From contig JACKJK010000007.1 of the NCBI GenBank assembly GCA_020637985.1, positions 1 through 64,000 of the forward strand: a DNA stretch of 64,000 nt. Reading direction: 5' to 3'. This DNA is from Rhodobiaceae bacterium (GTDB lineage Bacteria; Pseudomonadota; Alphaproteobacteria; Rhizobiales; Tepidamorphaceae). Made by a program: the position numbers and the translations under genes. Numbering within the stretch: the stretch's first letter is position 1; the number at the start of each line of letters is the position of its first letter. The notes under the pieces were generated by a model. It made no database searches. It was given only the letters and a program-made list of their open reading frames with translations, and was not told the DNA's origin. Positions 9,158-16,541 of the stretch are shown one piece after another.

Positions 9158-10705
9158 ATGAAACGACGCATCCTCACCACTGCAACGGCCCTGGCGCTTG
9201 TGTTTTCCCAGGCTGGCACGGATCTGGCTCCCGCCTTTCTCGGCGCAGCGCCCGCGCATGCGGCCTCAGGCGATATCAACTTCCAGCCGCAACCGGAGCC
9301 CGAGCCGCAACCCCAGCCGGCGCCGCAGCCGCAGGCCCAGCCCGAACAACCGGCGCCCGTGCAGCAGACGGAACCCGCGCCGCAGCCCCAGCCGGAACCG
9401 GCGCCCGTGCAGCAGGCAGAACCCGCGCCGCAGCCTCAGCCGGCGCCCGTTCAGCAGGCACAGCCACAGCCGGCCCCGGCCTTGCAGCAGCCGCAGATGC
9501 AGCAGGTGATCCAGCCGCCAGCCGAAAAGCGCAGGCGCAAGCCAGACGGGCAAACGGCGGACCAGGTTCCCATGCGCCAATTGCAGCCGATGCCACAGCC
9601 GATGCCCCAGCCGGCTCCCGTCACGATTGGCACCCCAACCCCCGCGCCGCAGCCGGCGCCCTCCGTGGCTGCACCGATGCAGCAGGTCATCGAGCGGGCG
9701 CGCCAGCAGCCCACCACCGTGATCCCCGACAGGATTACCGACCAGCAGCGCGCCGAGCTCCAGCGGGCCGAGAAGGCGCGGCGCGAGGAAGCGCGCCGGC
9801 GCCGCAACGAATTGCTGGGTGCAGCGGCTGTCGGTGCAGCGGTTGGCGCGCTGGTGCCGTTGCTCGGCGGCAAGATCGTCGAGGACCAGGGCGACCGCTT
9901 CGTGGTCGAGCGCAATGGACAGATGTACGTGCGCCGCGACGAGAGCGCGCGGTTGCGCGGCGATGGTGCGCGCGTGCAGATCGATCAACTGCGTGGCGGG
10001 CGCACCCGCGAGACCGTGCTGCGGCCCAATGGCGTGCGGATCGTCACCATCCGCGATGCTGGCGGCTATGTCCTGCGCCGCAGCAAGATCCTGCCCAATG
10101 GCGCCGAGATCGTGCTTGTCGACCAGCGCGAGGACGCCGGCAACCGGCAGGTCAACTACGGGCAGGCGTTGCCTCCGCTGCGCCTCAACGTGCCGCGCGA
10201 CCAGTACATTGTCTCGGGTGCGATGGCCGACCGCCGGGCGGTGCGCGACACCTTCATGGCGCCGCCCGTGGAGCGACTGCAATCGCGCTACACGTTGCGC
10301 GAAGTGCGCGAGAACGAACGCCTGCGCGAGATCGTGCGCCGCGTCGATCTCGACTCCATCACCTTCGATACGGGCAGTGCGGCGGTGCGCCAGTCCCAGG
10401 TGCCCTACCTGGCCGACATCGCCGGGGGCATGCTCGACGTCATCAACCGCAATCCCGGCGCGCTGTTCCTGGTCGAGGGACACACGGACGCGGTCGGCTC
10501 GGATCTCTCCAACCTGATGCTCTCGGACCGGCGCGCGGAGACGGTGGCACGCATCCTCACAGACGGCTTTGGCGTGCCGCCGGAGAACATCGTGACCGAG
10601 GGCTATGGCGAGCAATTCCTGAAGATCTACACGCAGGAGGCCGAACGCCAGAATCGCCGCGTGACCGTGCGCAACATCACGCCGCTGTTGTCTTCGGCAC
10701 AGTAA
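9158..10705 (+). CDS. OmpA-domain outer-membrane/peptidoglycan-associated protein with Pro/Gln/Glu-rich spacer
   Basis: A 515-residue exported protein. Residues 1 to about 36 form a signal peptide (MKRRILTTATALALVF, ending APAHAA). Residues about 45-170 are a low-complexity Pro-Gln-Glu spacer with repeats such as PQPQPEPAPVQQ, likely an extended periplasmic linker. A charged helical stretch rich in Arg, Lys and Glu (about 195-225) precedes a glycine-zipper-like hydrophobic segment (AAAVGAAVGALVPLLGG). Residues about 395-515 are an OmpA/MotB-type peptidoglycan-binding domain with VEGHTDAVGS and NRRVTVRN. Start 9158 was chosen over an in-frame upstream codon because it opens the signal peptide and follows GGAG. 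Homologues are common in Rhizobiales, with a structural role between envelope and cell wall. A strong hairpin follows the gene. Confidence 0.8.
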   Translation: MKRRILTTATALALVFSQAGTDLAPAFLGAAPAHAASGDINFQPQPEPEPQPQPAPQPQAQPEQPAPVQQTEPAPQPQPEPAPVQQAEPAPQPQPAPVQQAQPQPAPALQQPQMQQVIQPPAEKRRRKPDGQTADQVPMRQLQPMPQPMPQPAPVTIGTPTPAPQPAPSVAAPMQQVIERARQQPTTVIPDRITDQQRAELQRAEKARREEARRRRNELLGAAAVGAAVGALVPLLGGKIVEDQGDRFVVERNGQMYVRRDESARLRGDGARVQIDQLRGGRTRETVLRPNGVRIVTIRDAGGYVLRRSKILPNGAEIVLVDQREDAGNRQVNYGQALPPLRLNVPRDQYIVSGAMADRRAVRDTFMAPPVERLQSRYTLREVRENERLREIVRRVDLDSITFDTGSAAVRQSQVPYLADIAGGMLDVINRNPGALFLVEGHTDAVGSDLSNLMLSDRRAETVARILTDGFGVPPENIVTEGYGEQFLKIYTQEAERQNRRVTVRNITPLLSSAQ

Positions 10706-10725
10706 TTTCCGGATGCAACAGAATC

Positions 10726-10753
10726 CGCCGCGGCGATCCCTTTCGCCGCGGCG
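10726..10753 (+). terminator. Strong GC hairpin after the OmpA gene
   Basis: A perfect 10-bp stem, CGCCGCGGCG/CGCCGCGGCG, with an 8-nt loop lies 20 bp after the stop codon. No T-run follows. It may end or protect the upstream transcript. Confidence 0.45.
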
Positions 10754-10823
10754 CAGTTGCAACTAGTGTGCGGCGGAGCCGGTGGCGCGCCGGCAGGATG
10801 AATCCTCTTGCCGGGTTGGCGAC

Positions 10824-12452
10824 ATGGCGGACGTGCTGTCCTACGATTTCATCATCGTCGGTGCCGGATCGGCGGGCTGCGTGCTTGCCGAGCGGCTTTC
10901 GGCGAGCGGCCGGCACAGCGTGCTGGTTCTGGAGGCCGGCGGCAGCGATCGCCGCTTCTTCGTCCAGATGCCGCTTGGCTACGGCAAGCTGTTCTACGAC
11001 CCCGCGGTAAACTGGTGCTACCGGACGGAGCCCGATCCGGGGCTCGGCGGGCGGCGCGACTACTGGCCGCGCGGCAAGCTGCTCGGCGGCTCGAGCGCGA
11101 TCAACGCGATGGTCTACATCCGCGGCCACCGGTCCGACTACGAGGACTGGGCGGCGGCCGGCAACCCGGGCTGGGGCTGGCCGGAGGTTCTCGCCGCCTA
11201 CAAGGCGATGGAGGACAACGAGGCCGGCGCGGACCAGTGGCGCGGGCGCAGCGGGCCGTTGTTCGTGTCGGCGAACGATCGCGCGCGCCATCCGCTCTAC
11301 GAGGCCTTCGTCGCGTCGGTGCAGGCAGCCGGCCTGCAGGCCAATGCGGATTTCAACGGCGCGCGGCAGGAGGGCGTCGGTGGCTACCAGCTCACCGTGA
11401 AGGATGGCATCCGCATGTCGGCGGCGCGCGCCTTCCTGCGACCGGCGATGAAGCGAGCCAACGTGCGGGTGCTGACGCGGGCGCTTGTGACACGCATCGT
11501 GATGGATGGGCGGCGGGCGACTGGTGTTGCCTTCTCGCAGGGCGGACGCGCGCAGGTCGCGCACGCCAAGCGGGAGGTGATTGTCTGCGGCGGGGCGATC
11601 AACTCGCCGCAGCTGCTGGAACTGTCGGGCATCGGGCAGGGCGAACGCCTGAAAGGACTTGGGATCGACGTTGCCGTCGACAACGCGAATGTCGGCGAGC
11701 ACCTGAACGACCATGCCGGGCTCAACTACACGTGGCGGATGAAGAACGCGACGCTGAACGAGGAGTTGCGGCCGTGGTGGGGCAAGCTGCGGCTGGGCGC
11801 ATACTACCTGCTGACCCGGCGTGGCCCGCTTGCGCAATCGGTCAACCTCGGCGGCGGATTTTTCCGCACCGATCCCGCCAAGCCGCGGCCGAACATGCAG
11901 CTCTACATGCAGGCGTTTTCCACCCTGATGCCGAAGGAAGGCGAGCGGCCGATCCTGACTCCGGACCCGTTTCCGGGGATGTCGCTGGGGCTGTCGAACT
12001 GCCGCCCGACGAGCCGCGGGGACGTGCATGTCCGCAGCGCGGACGCCAGCACGCCGCCCAGCATCCGGGCGAATGCGCTGTCCACCGACGAGGACGTCGC
12101 GGAGATGCTGGCGGCGGTGAAGTTCCTGCGCCGTATCGCGGCGTGCGAGCCACTCGCCTCGCTGATCGCCGAAGAACTCAGGCCGGGCCCGAGCGTTCGC
12201 AGCGACGATGAGATGATCGCCGATTTCCGGGAGCGCAGCGGCACCGTCTTCCACCCCTCCTGCACCTGCCGGATGGGACCCGATGCGACCAGTTGCGTGG
12301 TCGATCCCCGGCTGCGCGTGCATGGCGTTGACGGTCTGCGGGTGTGCGATGCCTCGGTTTTCCCGACGCTGATCGGCGGCAACACGAACGCGCCGGCCAT
12401 GATGGTCGGCTGGAAGGGGGCGGAGCTGATCCTGGAGGATGCGCGCAGGTGA
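10824..12452 (+). CDS. GMC-family FAD-dependent oxidoreductase (choline dehydrogenase-like)
   Basis: A 542-residue flavoprotein of the glucose-methanol-choline family. The N-terminal Rossmann motif is DFIIVGAGSAGCVLAERLS. The first GMC signature region reads GGSSAINAMVYIRGH, and the second reads GAINSPQLLELSGIG. The C-terminal block has VFHPSCTCRMG and GGNTNAPAMM, where family members place their catalytic His and Asn or His. Such enzymes oxidise primary alcohols, often choline or medium-chain and polyethylene-glycol-type alcohols; the substrate is not evident. I chose ATG10824 because the FAD motif begins eight residues later, as in relatives; an in-frame GTG at 10782 would add 14 residues. 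It converges on dadA, with 7 bp between the stops, so the two genes are separate units. Confidence 0.85.
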   Translation: MADVLSYDFIIVGAGSAGCVLAERLSASGRHSVLVLEAGGSDRRFFVQMPLGYGKLFYDPAVNWCYRTEPDPGLGGRRDYWPRGKLLGGSSAINAMVYIRGHRSDYEDWAAAGNPGWGWPEVLAAYKAMEDNEAGADQWRGRSGPLFVSANDRARHPLYEAFVASVQAAGLQANADFNGARQEGVGGYQLTVKDGIRMSAARAFLRPAMKRANVRVLTRALVTRIVMDGRRATGVAFSQGGRAQVAHAKREVIVCGGAINSPQLLELSGIGQGERLKGLGIDVAVDNANVGEHLNDHAGLNYTWRMKNATLNEELRPWWGKLRLGAYYLLTRRGPLAQSVNLGGGFFRTDPAKPRPNMQLYMQAFSTLMPKEGERPILTPDPFPGMSLGLSNCRPTSRGDVHVRSADASTPPSIRANALSTDEDVAEMLAAVKFLRRIAACEPLASLIAEELRPGPSVRSDDEMIADFRERSGTVFHPSCTCRMGPDATSCVVDPRLRVHGVDGLRVCDASVFPTLIGGNTNAPAMMVGWKGAELILEDARR

Positions 12453-12459
12453 TGTGCGG

Positions 12460-13716
12460 CTATTGGCCGTATCGCGCCGCCGTCAGACCATCGAAGGAAA
12501 TCTCGGGGACCTTGCCCGTCACCGCGTCGGCAACGGCGCGGCCAGAGCCGCAGGCCATCGTCCAGCCGAGCGTGCCGTGGCCTGTGTTGAGGAACAGGTT
12601 GTCGTAGCGGGTCGGGCCGATCACCGGGGTGCCATCGGGCGTCATCGGGCGCAGGCCGGTCCAGCCCTCGGCCAGAGAGACATCGCCGCCATCGGGGAAA
12701 AGGTCCGTGACGACGTGGCGCACGGTGTCCGTCGCGGTGCCGCCCAGTTTGGCGTTGTAGCCGATGATCTCGGCCTGGCCTGCGACGCGGATGCGCTCGC
12801 CGAGCCGGGTGACGGCCACCTTGTGGGTTTCGTCCATGATGGTCGACTGCGGCGCGGCGTCGGGATCGGTGACGGGCAGGGTGATCGAGTAGCCCTTGAT
12901 TGGATAGATCGGCAGGGCGATGCCGACGGTCCGCAGCAGGATGGGTGCGTAGGGGCCCAGCGCGCAGACGTAACGGTCGGCGATCTCGCGGCCGGCATCG
13001 GTCATCACCGCGCCGATGCGGCCGTCTTCCAGTTCGAGGCGGTGGATCGTGACGCCGTAGCGAAAACGCACGCCGAGCTGCGAGGCCTTTTCGGCGAGCG
13101 CCAGGGTGAACATCCGGCAGTCGCCGGTGCGGTCGGCGGTGAGACGCAGGCCGCCGACGAACTTGTCCGACACGCGCGCAAGCGCTGGCTCTGCGGCGAT
13201 GCAGCCGTCGTGGTCGAGCACGTCGAAGGGGGAATCGTATTCCGCAAGCACGTCCTGGTCGGCCTTCGACGCCTTGACCTGCTTTTCGGTGCGGAAAAGC
13301 TGCAGCGTGCCTTGCTCGCGCTGGTCGAAATCGAGCGTCACCTCGCCCATGAGGTCGGTCAGGCAGTCGCGGCTGTAGTTGGATATGCGGACCATGCGGC
13401 CCTTGTTGGTGCGATAGGACCGCTCGTTGCAGTTGGCGAGCATGCGCAGGCCCCAGGCCCACATCGTCGGGCTCATCAGCGGCCAGATGAACAGCGGGCG
13501 GTGACGCATGAACAGCCACTTGAGGGCCTTCATCGGGACGCCGGGGGCGGCCCACGGCGAGGTCATGCCATAGGAAAGCTCGCCGGCGTTGGCGAAGCTC
13601 GTTTCCATGCCCGGTCCGGCCTGGCGGTCGAGCACCAGCACCTCGGCGCCCTGGCGGGCAAGGTAATAGGCAGTCGTGACGCCGACGACACCGGCACCCA
13701 GGACGATGACCTTCAT
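12460..13716 (-). CDS. dadA: D-amino acid dehydrogenase small subunit
   Basis: A 418-residue FAD-dependent membrane-associated dehydrogenase that oxidises D-amino acids (classically D-alanine from alanine racemase) to 2-oxo acids, passing electrons to the respiratory chain. The N-terminal dinucleotide motif is VIVLGAGVVGVTTAYYLA. The DadA-like second region METSFANAGELSYGM and the C-terminal LRPMTPDGTPVIGPTRYDN and NTGHGTLGWTMACGSG are all present. Length fits the family (about 416-434). AAGGAGG sits 7 bases before ATG13716, so longer upstream readings are not needed. No alanine racemase lies next to it; the upstream neighbours are the pca genes, 44 bp or more away on the same strand, so it may be read through from them. 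Confidence 0.9.
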   Translation of the reverse strand: MKVIVLGAGVVGVTTAYYLARQGAEVLVLDRQAGPGMETSFANAGELSYGMTSPWAAPGVPMKALKWLFMRHRPLFIWPLMSPTMWAWGLRMLANCNERSYRTNKGRMVRISNYSRDCLTDLMGEVTLDFDQREQGTLQLFRTEKQVKASKADQDVLAEYDSPFDVLDHDGCIAAEPALARVSDKFVGGLRLTADRTGDCRMFTLALAEKASQLGVRFRYGVTIHRLELEDGRIGAVMTDAGREIADRYVCALGPYAPILLRTVGIALPIYPIKGYSITLPVTDPDAAPQSTIMDETHKVAVTRLGERIRVAGQAEIIGYNAKLGGTATDTVRHVVTDLFPDGGDVSLAEGWTGLRPMTPDGTPVIGPTRYDNLFLNTGHGTLGWTMACGSGRAVADAVTGKVPEISFDGLTAARYGQ

Positions 13717-13760
13717 GCATGCCTCCTTCTTGCCGCCACCGGCGCCCGCACGGGCGGGTC

Positions 13761-14333
13761 TCAGGCCTCGCGGATGTCGCAGGCCGCCATCACCCACGCC
13801 AGCACGTCTTCCTCGCGCGCCGGCAGGTCGACGGCAAGTCCGCCGTGGAATTCCGCCCAGTCGCCAACGTATTCGTCGCGCACGCCGACGAGGACCGGGA
13901 TGCCTGTCTCGATCGCGAGCTCGATGGAATCGCGCAAGCCCCGGCCGGCGGTTTCCGCCTTGCCGAACCGGTTGACCAGCAACAGGCGGGCGCCGGAACG
14001 CAGCGCTGCCCTGGTCTGCTCGGCAATCCGCGTCAACGCGTCCCAGTCCAGCCGGCAGCCGCGCGCCTCGCGGCCGCGATCCTCGGATATCGTGAAGTGC
14101 CGGCCAGCGGCGAGATCGCGCACAAGCATCGGCGGGCAGCAGTCAGGATCGGCATCGGGCACCGCTTCCTGCAACAGGCCGGCGACAGGAACGCCGCGGG
14201 CCTCGAGCCGCCTGGCGACTTCGCCGAAAATGGCGTCGACGTTGCCGCCCTTGGGAAACACCACGGCGGCGACGCGCACGACGCCGTCGCGGGCCAGTTC
14301 CTCGCGCACCTTATGACGCGGGCGGTCAAGCAT
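13761..14333 (-). CDS. DUF2478 family NTPase-like protein
   Basis: A 190-residue protein that matches my recollection of the DUF2478 family, small P-loop-like proteins often found near molybdenum transport genes and related to nucleoside-triphosphatase folds. Visible features are a strand-turn start (VAAVVFPKGGNVDAIF), a Cys-Cys-Pro-Pro segment, HFTISEDRGREARGC, a hydrophobic strand ending LLLVNRFGKAE, and a C-terminal FHGGLAVDLP. A ribosome site AGGAGTG lies 8 bases before ATG14333. It begins 26 bp after pcaG and is probably co-transcribed with pcaHG and dadA. Why it sits with an aromatic dioxygenase is unclear. The molecular function of the family is not established. Confidence 0.65.
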   Translation of the reverse strand: MLDRPRHKVREELARDGVVRVAAVVFPKGGNVDAIFGEVARRLEARGVPVAGLLQEAVPDADPDCCPPMLVRDLAAGRHFTISEDRGREARGCRLDWDALTRIAEQTRAALRSGARLLLVNRFGKAETAGRGLRDSIELAIETGIPVLVGVRDEYVGDWAEFHGGLAVDLPAREEDVLAWVMAACDIREA

Positions 14334-14359
14334 GTGAATTCACTCCTGGCGTCCGGCGA

Positions 14360-14935
14360 TCAGAAATCGAAGAACGCTGTTTCGCGCTCGCCCTGCAGGA
14401 CGATGTCGAAGACATAGCGGTTCCTTGCCGCCGGGTCGATGCATGCGACAAGGCTGTCGCGCGCCACCTTCGTCGGCACCGCCTTGAGGACCGGATCTTC
14501 GGCGTTGGCGTGGTCCTCGTCGGAAAAATAGAGCCGGGTATGCAGGTGCATGTTGATGCCGCGCGCGAAGATGAGCACCGAGATGTGGGGGGCCTGCATG
14601 CGCCCGTCGCGCCAGGCGAAGCGGCCTGGCTTGACGGTCTCGAAGCGATAGAGGCCGGTCCTGAAGTCGCAGGCCGTGCGCGCAAACCCGGCGTGGCCGG
14701 TATCGAACTTGCCATTCGCGTCTGCTTGCCAGATCTCCAGCACGGCATCGCGCACCGGCTCGCGGTCGCCGTCGTAGACGGTGCCCTCGATGACGACGGT
14801 TTCGCCCTTCAGTCCGGTGATCCAAGGCTTCTCCTGGCTGCGCAGCTTGAGGCCGGCGGCGGCGGGAAGCATGCCGATGTGGACATAGGGACCGGCGGTC
14901 TGCGACGGAGTTTCCCTGAGCGGCTCGACCGGCAT
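14360..14935 (-). CDS. pcaG: Protocatechuate 3,4-dioxygenase alpha subunit
   Basis: A 191-residue subunit of the intradiol dioxygenase that opens protocatechuate to 3-carboxy-cis,cis-muconate, the entry step of the beta-ketoadipate pathway. It begins PSQTAGPYVHIG, the typical alpha-chain start, and has VLEIWQADANGKFD and APHISVLIFARGINMHLHTRLYF. The alpha chain lacks the full iron ligand set, as usual; the beta chain carries it. It starts after a single base following the pcaH stop, so translation is coupled. The remaining pca genes (pcaB, C, D, I, J) and a pcaQ regulator are not in the window. Confidence 0.93.
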   Translation of the reverse strand: MPVEPLRETPSQTAGPYVHIGMLPAAAGLKLRSQEKPWITGLKGETVVIEGTVYDGDREPVRDAVLEIWQADANGKFDTGHAGFARTACDFRTGLYRFETVKPGRFAWRDGRMQAPHISVLIFARGINMHLHTRLYFSDEDHANAEDPVLKAVPTKVARDSLVACIDPAARNRYVFDIVLQGERETAFFDF

Positions 14936-14936
14936 G

Positions 14937-15659
14937 TCAGTTGCCCTCCGGACGGTTCTCGAAATATGTCGAACGCTGGCCGCGCAAGACCATGTCGAAG
15001 CGGTAGGTGAGGCTGTCGAAGGCGGTCTGGTTTTCCAGGTCGAGGCGGGCGACCAGCATGTCGATCGCCTTGGGGTCGGCGATGGTGTTGACGATCGGGC
15101 AGAGCGGGATGAGCGGGTCGCCCTCGAAGTACATCTGCGTCACCAGGCGCTGCGCGAAGGCGTGGCCGAAGATGGAAATGTGGATGTGGGCCGGGCGCCA
15201 GGCGCAACCGTTGTTGCGCCAGGGGTAGGGGCCGGGGCGGACGGTCCGGAAGTGATAGCGGCCCTGCTCGTCGGTGATGCAGCGACCGCAGCCGCCGAAG
15301 TTCGGGTCGAGCGGGGCGACGTAGTTGTCGACGACGTGGCGATATCGCCCGCCGGCATTGGCCTGCCAGACCTCCAGCAGGACGCCGGGTTGGGGTCTTG
15401 CATTCTGGTCCAGCACCTGACCGTGCACGACAATGCGCTCGCCGATCGGGTCGCCGCCGGTGGCGTAGTTGCGCAGCAGGTCGTTGTCGAGTTCGTCGAG
15501 GCTGGCATGGCCGTAGACGGGGCCGGTCAACTCGCCTTCGCCGCCTTCCAGGCTGATAAGATGGCGGCGCGGCGAGCGCAGGACGCTCGACTTGTAGCCC
15601 GGGGCGTATTGCGGCGGGTGCCAGTCTCGGTCTCTCGTGTAGAGATCCGGGCGGGACAT
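14937..15659 (-). CDS. pcaH: Protocatechuate 3,4-dioxygenase beta subunit
   Basis: A 240-residue catalytic subunit of protocatechuate 3,4-dioxygenase. The non-haem Fe(III) ligands are visible: Tyr in RYRHVVDNY, Tyr in RPGPYPWRN, and two His in WRPAHIHISIFG, matching Tyr408, Tyr447, His460 and His462 of the Pseudomonas enzyme. The N-terminal ...DWHPPQYAPGYKSSVLRSP is characteristic of PcaH. Start 15659 is preceded by AGAGGAAG; the in-frame extension upstream (to 15752) is basic and atypical. It is the first gene of a pcaH-pcaG-DUF2478 run, perhaps continuing into dadA. Its promoter must lie in the 149-bp gap shared with the divergent FkbM gene. Confidence 0.93.
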   Translation of the reverse strand: MSRPDLYTRDRDWHPPQYAPGYKSSVLRSPRRHLISLEGGEGELTGPVYGHASLDELDNDLLRNYATGGDPIGERIVVHGQVLDQNARPQPGVLLEVWQANAGGRYRHVVDNYVAPLDPNFGGCGRCITDEQGRYHFRTVRPGPYPWRNNGCAWRPAHIHISIFGHAFAQRLVTQMYFEGDPLIPLCPIVNTIADPKAIDMLVARLDLENQTAFDSLTYRFDMVLRGQRSTYFENRPEGN

Positions 15660-15808
15660 CGCTTCCTCTCGGTTTTTCTTCCACGCATGGCGGCGGAATG
15701 ACCGGTGCGCGGTGTTTGCCGGCATCTTGGGTGATTTCACATACTGCGGCAAGCGGGCAGCATGACGCGGCAGTCGTTGCGCGCGCGCAAGTGTGCTATC
15801 GGGCGAAC

Positions 15809-16537
15809 ATGAACATCTGGCGCACCATTGGCCGCTGGTTCGGCTACGACATGTTCCGGCTTGAGCGCCAGGCGCGCATCGAGACCCACTTGGCTGCGCT
15901 GTTGCCGAAACTCGGCGTCAACGTGGTGGTCGATGCCGGCGCCAACACGGGGCAGTACGCGCGCAGCCTGCGCCGTCTCGGCTACCATGGCCGGATCGTG
16001 TCCTACGAACCGCTCGACAGCGTTCACGGGCAACTCGCCCGTGCCGCGCAAGCCGACGCGCAATGGACAACCAGGCGGCTGGCGCTGGGCGCAAGCGGCG
16101 GGAATGCGACGATCCGCATGAGCCCGGATACCAGCTGGTCGTCGATGCGGGGGTTTTCCGCGTTCGGCAGCCGGCGCTTTGCCGAGCAGGACTGCAACGC
16201 CGTGGAGGAGGCAATCGAGGTCGTGCGGCTCGATGCGGACTTGCCGGAATTGATCGCCGATATCACGGAACCGCGCATCTACCTGAAGATGGACACGCAA
16301 GGGTTCGACCTGGAGGTGTTCAAGGGGGCTTCGGGGCTGCTGGACAGGATCGTCGCGTTGCAGGCGGAGGTGGCGTTCCAGCAGATCTACGAAGGTGCGC
16401 CGGGATATCGCGAGGCGCTCGCGACCTTCGAGGAAGCCGGATTCGCCGTGACGGGGATGTTTCCGGTGAAGCGCGACCGCAAGTCGCTTCGGATGATCGA
16501 GATGGATTGCGTCATGCGCCGCGTGGAGACCGACTGA
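15809..16537 (+). CDS. FkbM-family SAM-dependent methyltransferase
   Basis: A 242-residue methyltransferase. The SAM-binding motif I is VVDAGANTGQYARSLRRLGY, followed by IVSYEPL (acidic residue at the end of strand 2). FkbM hallmarks IYLKMDTQGFDLEVFKGA and AEVAFQQIYEGAPGY are present. FkbM enzymes O-methylate sugars or other hydroxyls, and in polysaccharide clusters they usually modify a glycan. It lies 4 bp before the GT4-deacetylase gene, so the two probably form one operon, which supports a glycan substrate. ATG15809 was chosen because the aromatic/basic start NIWRTIGRWFGY fits relatives; the in-frame upstream part shows no family features. Confidence 0.8.
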   Translation: MNIWRTIGRWFGYDMFRLERQARIETHLAALLPKLGVNVVVDAGANTGQYARSLRRLGYHGRIVSYEPLDSVHGQLARAAQADAQWTTRRLALGASGGNATIRMSPDTSWSSMRGFSAFGSRRFAEQDCNAVEEAIEVVRLDADLPELIADITEPRIYLKMDTQGFDLEVFKGASGLLDRIVALQAEVAFQQIYEGAPGYREALATFEEAGFAVTGMFPVKRDRKSLRMIEMDCVMRRVETD

Positions 16538-16541
16538 GCCG

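Noticed and set aside
12439..14316. Long plus-strand frame across dadA and the DUF2478 gene
   Set aside because: It crosses two genes with strong family motifs on the minus strand and shows none of its own.
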